A DNA stretch of 64,000 nt, from NCBI GenBank assembly GCA_934654755.1, contig CAKUGQ010000006.1:1-64000 (forward strand). The letters are read 5' to 3'. The position numbers and the translations under genes were made by a program. The notes under the pieces are model-generated. The model was given only the letters and a program-made list of their open reading frames with translations, did no database searches and was not told the DNA's origin. This DNA is from an uncultured Oscillospiraceae bacterium. GTDB taxonomy: Bacteria; Bacillota; Clostridia; Oscillospirales; Oscillospiraceae. This document shows, one piece after another, positions 33,650-42,350 of this stretch (positions within the stretch are counted from its first letter, which is position 1; each line of letters starts with the position of its first letter).

Positions 33650-34861
33650 TCAGCCTCGGAATACCCGGCGGTTCAGACGTTCGAATGCTTCCTGAACCCG
33701 TGAGTACGGCAGTGCCAGATTCATGCGAATATGGCAGCCGCCGCCGAAGGGACGACCGTCCTGCCAGGCGACGCCGACGTCCCAGCCTGCTTTGAGCAGT
33801 GCATCCACGTCTGTGCCGTGTGTGCGGCACCACTCCGTGCAGTCAAGATAGAGCATATAGGTGCCTTGCGGGCGCGGGGCGGATACGCCGGGGAAATGCG
33901 CGGCAATATAGTCCAGTGCGAAATCGATATTCCCGAAGAGCACCTGACGCAGTTCATCGAGCCACTGCTCGCCCTCCGGGCAGTACGCGCCGAGCAGCGC
34001 CTCCATTGACAGGACATTCATGGAGTTATAGTGTGACAGTGCGGAGGTTTTTTCCAGCCTGGCGCGCAGCCATGGGTCATAGACGATGTGGTAGCTGCCG
34101 ACCAGACCGGCCAGATTGAAGGTCTTTGACGGCGCGTAAAGCGCGATGGTGCGCCGCCGTGCATCGTCCGAGACGGACTGGGTTGGAATGTGCTGCACGC
34201 CCGGGCGGGTCAGATCCGACCAGATTTCGTCGGAGATTACGTAGACGTTATACTTTTCAAACAGCGCCATGCAGCGCTCCAGCTCTCCGCGCTCCCAGAC
34301 GCGGCCGGTCGGATTGTGCGGACTGCAAAGGATGGCGGCGTGAATGTCGCGTTTGCGCAGCAGATGCTCCATGTCGTCGTAGTCCATACGCAGCAGGCCG
34401 TTCTCGTCGGCGCGGAGCGGCGAATACACAAGTCGGTAGCCCGCATCGCAGACGGCGTGTGTAAAGCCAATGTAGGTGGGGCTGTGGACAAGCACCTCGT
34501 CGCCGGGACTGCAGATGATCTGGAGTGCACTGACAACACCGCCGAGCACGCCGTTTTCGTAGCCGATGTGTTCCGCCTTCAGACCGGTCACGCCGTTGCG
34601 CGTACTCTGCCAGCGGATGATGGCGTCATAATAGGCATCCGGCGTAAGGAAATAGCCGAAGGCGGGGTGCTGCGCACGGCGAATGATCGCCTCCTGCACG
34701 GTCGGAACGGTAGGGAAGCTCATGTCTGCGACCCACATGGGGATCAGGTCGAAGCCGTCCTTCGGGGCTTCGGGTGTAAAACCGGGATGCTGTCCGGCAC
34801 CGTCTACCGCAAGCGCGTTCGTGCCGCGGCGGTCGAGAACGGATGTAAAATCAAATTTCAT
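33650..34861 (-). CDS. PatB/MalY-like PLP aminotransferase or cystathionine beta-lyase
   Basis: A class I/II fold PLP enzyme of the MalY/PatB family, which usually cleaves C-S bonds in cystathionine or cysteine. The 403-residue product starts MKFDFTSVLDRRGTNA, contains the family motif IPMWVADMSFP (about 40-50), SPHNPTGRVW, ISDEIWSDL and the PLP lysine in YAPSKTFNLAGL (about 245). It starts inside the end of the gamma carbonic anhydrase gene (11-nt overlap), third of a cupin-gCA-lyase operon. Confidence 0.88.
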   Translation of the reverse strand: MKFDFTSVLDRRGTNALAVDGAGQHPGFTPEAPKDGFDLIPMWVADMSFPTVPTVQEAIIRRAQHPAFGYFLTPDAYYDAIIRWQSTRNGVTGLKAEHIGYENGVLGGVVSALQIICSPGDEVLVHSPTYIGFTHAVCDAGYRLVYSPLRADENGLLRMDYDDMEHLLRKRDIHAAILCSPHNPTGRVWERGELERCMALFEKYNVYVISDEIWSDLTRPGVQHIPTQSVSDDARRRTIALYAPSKTFNLAGLVGSYHIVYDPWLRARLEKTSALSHYNSMNVLSMEALLGAYCPEGEQWLDELRQVLFGNIDFALDYIAAHFPGVSAPRPQGTYMLYLDCTEWCRTHGTDVDALLKAGWDVGVAWQDGRPFGGGCHIRMNLALPYSRVQEAFERLNRRVFRG

Positions 34862-35387
34862 AGTATGTCTCCTGCGCAAAATGGAGCCGCGCTTCGCGCA
34901 CATACAGCGCAGCATTGTCGGCGGTGCTGCGGCAGACACGCGCGGCATCTTCTCCTTCGTAGATTTTTATGACCTTAGCGGGAACGCCGACAATGAGACT
35001 GTGCGGCGGGAACACCTTGTTTTCCGTGACAAGTGCGCCCGCGCCGACAATGGAGCCTTCTCCGATGACGGCGCCGTTGAGCACGGTGGCATTCATGCCG
35101 ATCAGCACATTGTTTTCCACCGTACAGCCGTGCAGCACGGCGTTGTGGCCGACGGTGACGCCCTCTCCGAGCGTCAGGGGATGTGCTTCGTCGCAGTGCA
35201 GGGTACAGTTGTCCTGCACATTACTGCGCGCGCCGATGACGATGCGGTTGCAGTCGCCGCGCACAACGGCGCCGTACCAGACGGAGCTTTCCGCGCCGAG
35301 CACGACGTCGCCGAGCACTGTCGCATTTTCCGCAACAAGCGCCGTGGGGTCCGCTGCGGGCAATTTGCCCGCGATTGCCCGGACCAT
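34851..35387 (-). CDS. Gamma-carbonic anhydrase-like hexapeptide protein
   Basis: A left-handed beta-helix protein of the gamma-carbonic anhydrase/PaaY group, 178 residues. Hexapeptide repeats run from about 12 to 150; the metal histidines are recognisable in CTLHCDEAHPLTLGEGVTVGHNAVLHGC. R and Q/D positions near RGDCNRIVIGARSNVQDN match the family. The start is ATG 35387, two nt past the cupin stop. Probable zinc- or iron-dependent hydratase; the operon partners do not pin down the substrate. Confidence 0.88.
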   Translation of the reverse strand: MVRAIAGKLPAADPTALVAENATVLGDVVLGAESSVWYGAVVRGDCNRIVIGARSNVQDNCTLHCDEAHPLTLGEGVTVGHNAVLHGCTVENNVLIGMNATVLNGAVIGEGSIVGAGALVTENKVFPPHSLIVGVPAKVIKIYEGEDAARVCRSTADNAALYVREARLHFAQETYYEI

Positions 35388-35388
35388 C

Positions 35389-35712
35389 TTAAAACGAAAC
35401 GGTGAGCTGCATTTTAAAACGCTCCTCACCATAGACCGCGTGCGGAATGTCCTTGGGCATGATAAGCGTCTGCCCTGCACCGAGCAGGAAGACTTCTCCG
35501 CCGACAGTGAAACGACCGGTACCGTCAAGTACCGTGACCATTGCGTCGCCGCCGGCGGCGTGGGTCGAGATCTCCTCGCCCTTGTCGAAGGCGAAGAGTG
35601 TCATGCTTACAAGGCTGTTCTGGACGAGTGTTTTGCTGACGATCTGCCCGGGCTGGTACTCGACCAGCGTGCCGAGCTGCAAAACGGCGGATTTTTCGAT
35701 GTTTTTATACAT
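35389..35712 (-). CDS. Small cupin protein
   Basis: A 107-residue single-domain cupin. The start MYKNIEKSAVLQLGTLVEYQ is chosen since AAAGGAG lies 7 nt upstream; an ATG 21 nt earlier would put that site inside the gene. Cupin core: the first motif is modified (STHAAGGDAMVTVLDG) and the second is MPKDIPHAVYGEERFKMQL. Such proteins bind a metal and small ligand; role unknown. First gene of the operon. Confidence 0.82.
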   Translation of the reverse strand: MYKNIEKSAVLQLGTLVEYQPGQIVSKTLVQNSLVSMTLFAFDKGEEISTHAAGGDAMVTVLDGTGRFTVGGEVFLLGAGQTLIMPKDIPHAVYGEERFKMQLTVSF

Positions 35713-35812
35713 GAGTTCTTCTCCTTTGTTCAACGCACAGAGGCTCCTGTGCGGTTTTTGCGATTATAGTTTTTCCTATGGAAGGGCAGACATTCGCCCA
35801 AAACCGGACGGG

Positions 35813-37864
35813 CTAGTTGATTGAGAATTCGCCTTGCTCCAAAAGTGCGGCGATCTCACGGCGCAGCGCCTCGGGCAGGGTCTCCGCTGAGCCGATCTGC
35901 TCTGCAGCTGCCTGCTGCGCCTGACGCAGGACCTCCGTATCCTGTGCAAGGTTGGCCATGCGGAACACGGGCAGGCCATGTTGTCGGTTGCCGAAAAAGT
36001 CGCCCGGCCCGCGCAGCTTCAGATCTTCCTGCGCGATGGCAAAACCGTCCGTGCTGTGCACGAGCACGCGCAGCCGTGCCATTGTCTCCGGGCTACGGTT
36101 TTCCGACACAAGCACGCAGTATGACTGTGCGCTGCCGCGGCCGATGCGGCCGCGAAGCTGGTGGAGCTGCGAAAGACCAAAGCGGTCGGCGTTTTCCACA
36201 AGCATCAACGTTGCATTCGGCACATCTACGCCAACCTCAATCACGGTTGTGGCGACAAGAAGGTCATATTCGCCCGCTGCAAATGCAGTCATAATCTGCT
36301 CCTTCTCGTTTGCATGCAGGCGGCCGTGCAGCAGCGCCACCCGCAGCTCCGGAAAGACGCGCCGGCGGAGTGTTTCGGCCCACTGGCTCGCGGCCTTGAC
36401 CGATTCGTCTCCGTCGTCTTCGATGGCAGGGCAGACAATAAAGCTCTGGTGCCCCTCCTCGGCCTGACGCCGCACAAAGGCGTTGAGGCGTTTGCGGTAG
36501 CTTTCGTCGACGAGAAAGGTCTGCACCGGCTTGCGGCCGGGCGGCAGCGCATCGATGACCGACACCTCCAGATCACCGTAAAGAAGCAGCGCCAGGGTGC
36601 GGGGAATGGGCGTTGCCGACAGCAGCAGAAGATGCGGCCGGTCGCCCTTAGCCAGCAGCGCCGCACGCTGTGCTACGCCGAAGCGATGCTGCTCGTCGGC
36701 AATGACCAGCCCCAGACGGGAAAACCCGGTCGATTCGGTCAAGAGCGCGTGCGTACCGATTACAAGCCCGAGCGTACCATCTGCCAGTGCTGCACGCAGC
36801 GCCGTTTTTTTCTGCGGAGAGAGCGAACCGACCAGCAGGCCGCAGCGCACGCCAAGCCGCTCAAACAGAGGCGCGAGCCGCTCATAGTGCTGCCGTGCGA
36901 GAATCTCCGTCGGTGCCAGAAGCGCCGTCTGATATCCGTTTACGGCGGCACACCACGCGCTTGCTGCCGCCACAACGGTCTTGCCGCTGCCGACATCGCC
37001 GAGCAGCAAACGGCTCATTTGTCGTCCGGAACCGAGATCGGAGAGTATCTCATCCAGCGCGCGCTGCTGTGCGGCGGTCAGAGAGAAGGGGAGCGCTTTG
37101 TAAAATGTCGGCATCTCCTTTGCCGAGAAGAGCGCTGCACCGTGTGCGCTGCGCCTGTCGCGCAGCAGCATGAGCGCCGCAGAGAACACGAAAAACTCCT
37201 CAAAGGCCAACCGACGGCGCGCCTGCATCAGCAGCTCCGCGCTCTGCGGATTATGGATCTGGCTGATCGCTTTCTGCGCAGACAAAAGGCCGTATTTTTC
37301 CTCGGTTTCGCATGGGAGCCGCTGCGGATATTCCGCCGCGCACAGACGCAGTGCTCCGGCAACGGCCTGCATGACCATTTTGTTTGTCAGCCCTGCCGTC
37401 AGAGAATAGATCGGAACAATGCAGCGTGTGACCGTGCCGGCCTCACCCGGCGCTTCAAACAGCGGGTTTGTCATGGCGTAGCCGAGGTAGTCGCCTGCCA
37501 GCGTGCCATAGAAACAGTAGGTCTCTCCGCGCTGAAGTCGGGAGGCGGCATAGGGCGCGTTAAAAAACGTCAGATTCAGCCGCGCGGTGTGGTCGGCGAC
37601 GGTCAGCTTTGTCAGCTCCAACATTCGCTGCCCCGGCTTGGGGATGCGGTGGGTCTGCGGCGTGGTAACGACGGAGGCGATAAAACAGGCCGGCTTGTCC
37701 ACCTCCAGCTCGCAGATCGGCACAAGCCGCGTGCGGTCATCGTAGTCGCGCGGATAAAAGCGCAGAAGCTCGCCTACGGTTTGAATGCCCAACCGGGCAA
37801 ACAGCTCCGCGCGTTTTGCACCTACGCCGGGCAGCACGGTAACGGGATCGTTTTCGTGCGACAT
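35813..37864 (-). CDS. recG: ATP-dependent DNA helicase RecG
   Basis: Branch-migration helicase that regresses stalled forks. The 683-residue product has the N-terminal wedge OB domain (about 50-170), Walker A LLGDVGSGKT, DEQH motif IADEQHRFG, motif III LLLSATPIPRTLAL, and motifs V/VI (VATTVIEVGVDVPNATLMLVENADRFGLSQLHQLRGRIGR). GGGAGG is 9 nt before ATG. Single gene; its leader has a strong hairpin. Confidence 0.97.
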   Translation of the reverse strand: MSHENDPVTVLPGVGAKRAELFARLGIQTVGELLRFYPRDYDDRTRLVPICELEVDKPACFIASVVTTPQTHRIPKPGQRMLELTKLTVADHTARLNLTFFNAPYAASRLQRGETYCFYGTLAGDYLGYAMTNPLFEAPGEAGTVTRCIVPIYSLTAGLTNKMVMQAVAGALRLCAAEYPQRLPCETEEKYGLLSAQKAISQIHNPQSAELLMQARRRLAFEEFFVFSAALMLLRDRRSAHGAALFSAKEMPTFYKALPFSLTAAQQRALDEILSDLGSGRQMSRLLLGDVGSGKTVVAAASAWCAAVNGYQTALLAPTEILARQHYERLAPLFERLGVRCGLLVGSLSPQKKTALRAALADGTLGLVIGTHALLTESTGFSRLGLVIADEQHRFGVAQRAALLAKGDRPHLLLLSATPIPRTLALLLYGDLEVSVIDALPPGRKPVQTFLVDESYRKRLNAFVRRQAEEGHQSFIVCPAIEDDGDESVKAASQWAETLRRRVFPELRVALLHGRLHANEKEQIMTAFAAGEYDLLVATTVIEVGVDVPNATLMLVENADRFGLSQLHQLRGRIGRGSAQSYCVLVSENRSPETMARLRVLVHSTDGFAIAQEDLKLRGPGDFFGNRQHGLPVFRMANLAQDTEVLRQAQQAAAEQIGSAETLPEALRREIAALLEQGEFSIN

Positions 37865-37938
37865 GACAGACCTCCCTGAAATTGTGTGTATGCGATCCCG
37901 TACGGCTTTTTCATTGCCGGGAGCACCGCATGGGCGGC

Positions 37939-37968
37939 GGCACGCCCCGTCGAGCGACGGGGCGTGCC
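37939..37968. repeat. 14-bp perfect hairpin in recG leader
   Basis: GGCACGCCCCGTCG / CGACGGGGCGTGCC with an AG loop, at about +9 to +38 of the recG transcript. No U-run follows on the minus strand. Confidence 0.75.
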
Positions 37969-37983
37969 GACCACCCTGTTTTT

Positions 37984-38012
37984 ATTATAACGCATTTAAG
38001 GGGAAATGGCAA
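37984..38012 (-). promoter_or_regulatory. Promoter of recG
   Basis: Minus-strand TTGCCA (38012-38007), 17 nt, TATAAT (37989-37984), just below the rpsT terminator. Confidence 0.7.
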
Positions 38013-38017
38013 CAAAA

Positions 38018-38049
38018 AAGCAAAAGCCTGACGGACATGTCCGTCAGGC
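38018..38049 (-). terminator. Terminator of rpsT
   Basis: CCTGACGGA / TCCGTCAGG with CATG loop, minus-strand tail CTTTTGCTTTTTTG. Confidence 0.9.
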
Positions 38050-38070
38050 GGAAAAACTTCCGGTTTTGCT

Positions 38071-38334
38071 TTACGCCATCGCGTTCATCTTCACGGTCAT
38101 GCTGCTCTTTTTGCGGGCGGCATTGTTCTTGTGAAGGATTCCCTTGTTGACGGCCTTATCAACAGCGACAACGGCTGCCTTGTAGGCGACGTCAGCCTGA
38201 GCGCGGTCGCCGGCGGCGACGGCGGCGTCGAACTTCTTGATGGTGGTCTTCAGCGCAGACTTCGCCATCTTGTTCTGCTCATTCGCAGCACGGGAAAGTA
38301 AGACTCTCTTCTTTGCGGACTTGATGTTGGGCAC
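38071..38334 (-). CDS. rpsT: 30S ribosomal protein S20 (bS20)
   Basis: An 87-residue primary 16S rRNA-binding protein with the family start (M)PNIKSAKKRVLLSRAANEQNK. The start is GTG 38332-38334, with AAGGAGG 8 nt upstream; GTG 38343 is too close to that site. Divergent from the spore protease gene gpr, an arrangement kept in Bacillus and Clostridium. Confidence 0.95.
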   Translation of the reverse strand: MPNIKSAKKRVLLSRAANEQNKMAKSALKTTIKKFDAAVAAGDRAQADVAYKAAVVAVDKAVNKGILHKNNAARKKSSMTVKMNAMA

Positions 38335-38399
38335 GGATTCCACCTCCTTGCGATATCTTCTCCGGAAACCCGGACGATTTTATCTTCACGCAGAAATAC

Positions 38400-38428
38400 A
38401 TTATAGCCTTGTCCCGCAATAAAAGCAA
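38400..38428 (-). promoter_or_regulatory. Promoter of rpsT
   Basis: Minus-strand TTGCTT (38428-38423), 17 nt, TATAAT (38405-38400). Confidence 0.75.
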
Positions 38429-38507
38429 GCGTTTTTTTCTCTTTTTTGCAAAAAATTTTGCGTTTTTTGAAAAATCGGGAATGCTAGGCAAAAAGGAGGC
38501 GCTAAGA

Positions 38508-39347
38508 ATGACCGTTCGAACCGACCTTGCTGCCGAGGCAAGGGCACTTTTTGAGAAAAACGCAGATGAGACGACACGTCTTGAGGGGGTTTGCGCGCGT
38601 CGGCGAGAGCTGCGCGGCGCGGCGCTTGAACGTGTGGAGATCCTCGACGAACGCGGAGAACGGGCGCTCGGAAAACCGCGCGGGCGCTATGAAACGGTGG
38701 AATTTGATCCGCTGACCTACGATGTGCCGCAGCTCTCGGCGCTTTTGGCGCGCCGACTGCGACTGATGCTCGCGGTTGACCGCAATGCGTCGGTATTGCT
38801 GGTCGGCCTGGGGAACCGCGCGGTGACACCCGATGCACTTGGACCGGAAACGGTTGGCCGCGTGTTTCTGACACGGCATCTTCTGGAGCATCTGCCGGAG
38901 CAGTTTTCCGGCTGCCGCCCGGTCAGTGCGATCTGCCCCGGTGTACTTGCTACGACGGGCATGGAATCTGCCGAGCTGGTACGCGGCGCCGTAGCGTATG
39001 CAAGGCCCGAATGTGTGATTGCCGTCGATGCGTTGGCTGCTGCTGCGCCGGAACGTCTGTGCAGAACGGTGCAGCTTTCCGATACGGGCATCAGCCCCGG
39101 CTCCGGTGTAGGGAACCATCGTGCGGCGCTGACGCGGCAGACGCTCGGTGTCCCCGTGTACGCCCTCGGCATTCCGACCGTTGCCTCGTCCGGCGTCTTC
39201 GGCGGTGCCGGAGATATGATCCTCACGCCGCGCGACATTGACGCGCAGATTCGGCAGTCGGCGCATCTGCTGGCGGCGGCGCTCAACCGTGTGCTGCACC
39301 CGCAAATATCCGACAGTGAGCTGACGCGTTTTTTGCCGATTTCTTGA
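38508..39347 (+). CDS. gpr: Germination protease
   Basis: GPR starts degradation of small acid-soluble spore proteins when spores germinate; made in the forespore as a zymogen. The 279-residue product opens MTVRTDLAAEAR, a propeptide-type start resembling the SASP cleavage motif, followed by the family core (VGLGNRAVTPDALGPETVGR, TGMESAELVRGAV, DALAAAAPERLCRTVQLSDTG, PGSGVGNHR). It is shorter than Bacillus GPR (about 370). AAGGAGG is 8 nt before ATG 38508. Expected under SigF/SigG. Confidence 0.93.
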   Translation: MTVRTDLAAEARALFEKNADETTRLEGVCARRRELRGAALERVEILDERGERALGKPRGRYETVEFDPLTYDVPQLSALLARRLRLMLAVDRNASVLLVGLGNRAVTPDALGPETVGRVFLTRHLLEHLPEQFSGCRPVSAICPGVLATTGMESAELVRGAVAYARPECVIAVDALAAAAPERLCRTVQLSDTGISPGSGVGNHRAALTRQTLGVPVYALGIPTVASSGVFGGAGDMILTPRDIDAQIRQSAHLLAAALNRVLHPQISDSELTRFLPIS

Positions 39348-39354
39348 AAATGCG

Positions 39355-39570
39355 TTATGTAAACACGGTATTCAGGGGATGTATTTTTTTCAATCCGAGG
39401 GGGCTGTGCAAAACTCTGTGCATTGTGTGCAAAACTCGCGTAGAGACGATGAATGCGCACTTTTCCCGCTCTGAATACACGGATGCATGTACCGTATATG
39501 AATGAATATTGAATGGATATGCTGTTTCATAATTTTTCCCGCCCTCGAATAATTATGAATTATGTAAACA
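39355..39570. repeat. Direct repeats upstream of sigG
   Basis: TGTGCAAAACTC at 39405 and 39426 (21-bp period, two helical turns); TTATGTAAACA at 39355 and 39560. The whole 39348-39736 interval has no gene and is the control region of sigG. Confidence 0.6.
39494..39524 (+). promoter_or_regulatory. Candidate SigF-type promoter of sigG
   Basis: GTATA (39494-39498), 16 nt, GGATATGCTG (39515-39524). This fits the forespore SigF consensus (GYATA, GGNNANANTR) at all but one position; sigG is a SigF target in known spore formers. The leader would be about 205 nt. Confidence 0.4.
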
Positions 39571-39736
39571 AAACGACGGAAAAAACAGGTGAAAAAGTTC
39601 GTAAAACCCGGAAATGGGTCGAATACTGACGCAAGGATGGATGAATTGCCTGTAAGGACGCGGCGTAGAACGGATATTTCCGGGGAATACTGCTTGCATG
39701 ATGCGCGGAAGCGTGCAGAAAACGGAGGATAGAACA

Positions 39737-40513
39737 ATGCAGGGCAAGGTGGAAATCTGCGGCGTGAACACGGCACGCCTGAAAACCCTGAGAAACGATG
39801 AGATGGACGTACTGTTTGCGCGTGCGCGGCGGGGAGACGAGGCGGCACGGCAGGCGTTGATCGAGGGGAATCTTCGACTGGTGCTGTCGGTGATCCAGAA
39901 GTTTATGGGACGTGGAGAGAACCCGGACGATCTGTTTCAGGTCGGTTGTGTCGGACTGCTGAAGGCCGTAGCACGCTTTGATTGCACGTTGGGGGTGAAG
40001 TTTTCCACTTACGGCGTGCCGATGATCGAAGGGGAGGTCAAACGCTTTCTGCGCGACTACGCTTCCATTCGCGTGACGCGCAGCCTGCGTGATACGGCTT
40101 ATCGCGTGCTGCAGTGTAAGGAGGCGCTTGTTACGGAGCTGGGACGCGAGCCGACGCTGGAGCAGATCGCGCAGCGGTTGGAGCTGCCGGTGAAAAACGT
40201 CGTGGCGGCGATGGACGCCATTGCTGCGCCGGTATCTTTGTTTGATCCCGTCTACAGCGACGGCGGCGATCCGCTGACCGTGATGGATCAGGTGCGCGAT
40301 ACCAAAAATACCGACGAACAGTGGATGGAGCGCATCGCGCTGCGCGAGGCGGTCGGAACACTCGGCGCGCGGGAAAAACGGATCCTTGCACTGCGTTTTT
40401 TTGACGGGAAGACGCAGACGGAGGTCGCCTCGGAGATCGGTATCTCGCAGGCACAGGTCTCCCGGCTGGAAAAGAACGCGCTGTCCGCAATCCGCAAACA
40501 GCTTTGCAGTTAA
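39737..40513 (+). CDS. sigG: Sporulation sigma factor SigG
   Basis: Late forespore-specific sigma factor. The 258-residue product carries the SigG-specific start (VEICGVNTARLKTLRNDEMDVLF), region 2 (GDEAARQALIEGNLRLVLSVIQKFMGRGENPDDLFQVGCVGLLKA), region 3 and region 4 with the HTH (FDGKTQTEVASEIGISQAQVSRLEK). ACGGAGG precedes ATG 39737. It lies 390 bp after gpr, one of its expected targets. In Bacillus it follows spoIIGA-sigE; that pair is absent here. Confidence 0.95.
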   Translation: MQGKVEICGVNTARLKTLRNDEMDVLFARARRGDEAARQALIEGNLRLVLSVIQKFMGRGENPDDLFQVGCVGLLKAVARFDCTLGVKFSTYGVPMIEGEVKRFLRDYASIRVTRSLRDTAYRVLQCKEALVTELGREPTLEQIAQRLELPVKNVVAAMDAIAAPVSLFDPVYSDGGDPLTVMDQVRDTKNTDEQWMERIALREAVGTLGAREKRILALRFFDGKTQTEVASEIGISQAQVSRLEKNALSAIRKQLCS

Positions 40514-40517
40514 AAAG

Positions 40518-40548
40518 AAGCCTTCCCGTACGGGAAGGCTTTGATTTT
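40518..40548 (+). terminator. Terminator of sigG
   Basis: Palindrome AAGCCTTCCCG / CGGGAAGGCTT with a short TA centre and a T-rich tail. Confidence 0.85.
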
Positions 40549-40559
40549 GCACTCTTTGC

Positions 40560-40790
40560 ATGACAATCGTGCGCCCAACGGAGCGCGGATGCATTTTGCA
40601 CGAAATGGTCTATACCGATTTTGTCGCAAGGAGGTGCTTTTCGTCCTTCTCCGGAATCGGTGTTCTCAACATTTTTAATTGCAGAGTCTTTCTCAACTTT
40701 ATCTCCGTGAATTTCCATAACTTTCAGCGCGTCGCTATCCGTATAATAAAGCAATACCTTTTTGACTGGTAGTGCAAAATTGGATAGTGA
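40560..40790 (-). pseudogene. Possible minus-strand gene remnant
   Basis: The minus strand of this otherwise empty gap reads about 75 codons with coding-like composition (VKKVLLYYTDSDALKVMEIH, GDKVEKDSAIKNVENTDSGE). It has no start, ribosome site or recognisable family. The rest of 40791-40910 holds nothing I can name. Confidence 0.25.
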
Positions 40791-40910
40791 CCGATGACGT
40801 GACGTTGCCAAGTTGCTGCGCGGGTTGAATCCAACAAAGCAGACTCTTGCAAAAAGCTTTCTCCTGCGGTTGAGTGAGCGACGGTTGAGCTGGTGTTGGG
40901 ATACCGCCAT

Positions 40911-40945
40911 AAAAAGTCGAAGGCTGCGCCGGGCGGCGCAGCCTT
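40911..40945 (-). terminator. Terminator of sugar ABC ATPase
   Basis: AAGGCTGCGCC / GGCGCAGCCTT with GGGC loop, minus-strand tail CGACTTTTTATGG. Confidence 0.85.
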
Positions 40946-40981
40946 CTTCTCTCTCATATTGCATTGTCGGAGACCGGTGTC

Positions 40982-42151
40982 TCAGATCAGATTTTCTTCC
41001 GTTTCGGGGTCAAACAGGTGGACAAGCGACGGGTCGAAGCGGAAATGCGCGGCGCTGCCGTTGCGCACGCGGTCAAGTGTCAGCCCAGCCGTTGGGATGA
41101 TGCCGATCACATCCTGCCCGGCGACGGTCATGTGCAGATGCATTTCGCTGCCCATCATTTCCGAGACGTCGATCGTGGCGTCAAAGCCTTCGTCCGCCAG
41201 CTCCAGGTGTACGGGGCGGATGCCGACAATGACCTCCTGCGTGCCCTTGCCTGCCGCCTTGAGCGCGGCCTGCTGCGCTTCGGACAGCGCGATGCGTTTG
41301 CCCAACAGCTCGAGGGTATAGCTCCCGGCCTCGCAGATGAGCTTCGCGTTGCGGAAGAAGTTCATCTCCGGCGTACCGATAAAGCCGGCGACAAAGAGGT
41401 TGACGGGGTGGTTGAAAACCTCCTGCGGCGTGCCGATCTGCTGGACGCGGCCGTCGCGCATGATCACGATGCGGTCGCCGAGCGTCATGGCCTCGGTCTG
41501 GTCGTGGGTAACATAGACGAAGGTGGTATTGATGCGGCTGCGCAGCTTGATAATCTCCGCGCGCATTTCGTTTCTCAGCTTGGCGTCGAGGTTTGACAGC
41601 GGCTCATCCATCAGCAAAACCTGCGGGTTGCGCACAATGGCGCGGCCAATGGCGACACGCTGCCGCTGACCGCCGGAGAGCGCCTTCGGCTTGCGGTCGA
41701 GGTACTCCGTGATGCCGAGGATCTGTGCGGCTTCGTTGACCTTTTTTGCGATTTCATCCTTCGGAACCTTCTTGAGCTTGAGCGAGAAGGCCATGTTTTC
41801 AAACACGGTCATGTGCGGGTAGAGCGCGTAGTTCTGGAACACCATGGCAATGTCACGATCCTTGGGCGGCACGTCGTTGACCAGCCGGTCGCCGATGCGG
41901 AGCTCGCCGCCGGAGATTTCCTCCAGACCGGCGATCATGCGCAGCGTGGTGGATTTACCGCAGCCGGACGGGCCGACCAGCACGATAAATTCGCGATCCG
42001 CGATTTCCAGATTGAAATCGTCTACAGCCAGGACACCTTCCTCGGTGATTTTGAGTCTGGGAGCGGACGCTTCTTCATCCTTCTTCTTTTTCTTCTTCTT
42101 TTCGGTGTAGGGATAGACTTTCTTGATGTGTTTGAGCGATACGCTTGCCAT
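40982..42151 (-). CDS. Multi-sugar ABC transporter ATPase (MsmK/UgpC type)
   Basis: The shared ATPase of CUT1 sugar importers. From ATG 42149-42151 it is 389 residues: Walker A GPSGCGKST (60-68), Q-loop, signature LSGGQRQRVAIGRA, Walker B VLLMDEPLSNLD, H-loop THDQTEAM and a C-terminal TOBE/regulatory domain. Unusual: an insertion near residues 17-38 with seven consecutive lysines and DEEASAPRLKITEEG, which splits the first beta-sheet segment. The ribosome site is weak. No permease or binding-protein genes are adjacent, typical for MsmK that serves several importers. Promoter with a palindromic operator. Confidence 0.92.
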   Translation of the reverse strand: MASVSLKHIKKVYPYTEKKKKKKKDEEASAPRLKITEEGVLAVDDFNLEIADREFIVLVGPSGCGKSTTLRMIAGLEEISGGELRIGDRLVNDVPPKDRDIAMVFQNYALYPHMTVFENMAFSLKLKKVPKDEIAKKVNEAAQILGITEYLDRKPKALSGGQRQRVAIGRAIVRNPQVLLMDEPLSNLDAKLRNEMRAEIIKLRSRINTTFVYVTHDQTEAMTLGDRIVIMRDGRVQQIGTPQEVFNHPVNLFVAGFIGTPEMNFFRNAKLICEAGSYTLELLGKRIALSEAQQAALKAAGKGTQEVIVGIRPVHLELADEGFDATIDVSEMMGSEMHLHMTVAGQDVIGIIPTAGLTLDRVRNGSAAHFRFDPSLVHLFDPETEENLI

Positions 42152-42298
42152 AAATGACGGCCTTGGACGGGATGCCTCCGCACTCCCGGCCTCACGTCCG
42201 CCCGCGCCGGGGCGGCACGCCTTGCGGCAAGTCTCCACATTGCCGCACCGCAAGCCCTGCGGATGGGAAAACTCCTTTCGTGGCGGTCCGCGCTTGTT

Positions 42299-42312
42299 TG
42301 GAAACGTTTCCA
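42299..42312. promoter_or_regulatory. LacI/CcpA-type operator (cre-like)
   Basis: TGGAAACGTTTCCA, a perfect 14-bp palindrome with the CG centre typical of catabolite-responsive elements. It sits about 30-45 nt downstream of the predicted start, a roadblock position. Confidence 0.7.
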
Positions 42313-42350
42313 TTTCCGTGTGGAGCAAACGCGCCTACCTTAGTGACTCT

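Noticed and set aside
36161..37879. 572-codon plus-strand frame opposite recG
   Set aside because: Antisense shadow of RecG with no start signals or recognisable domain.
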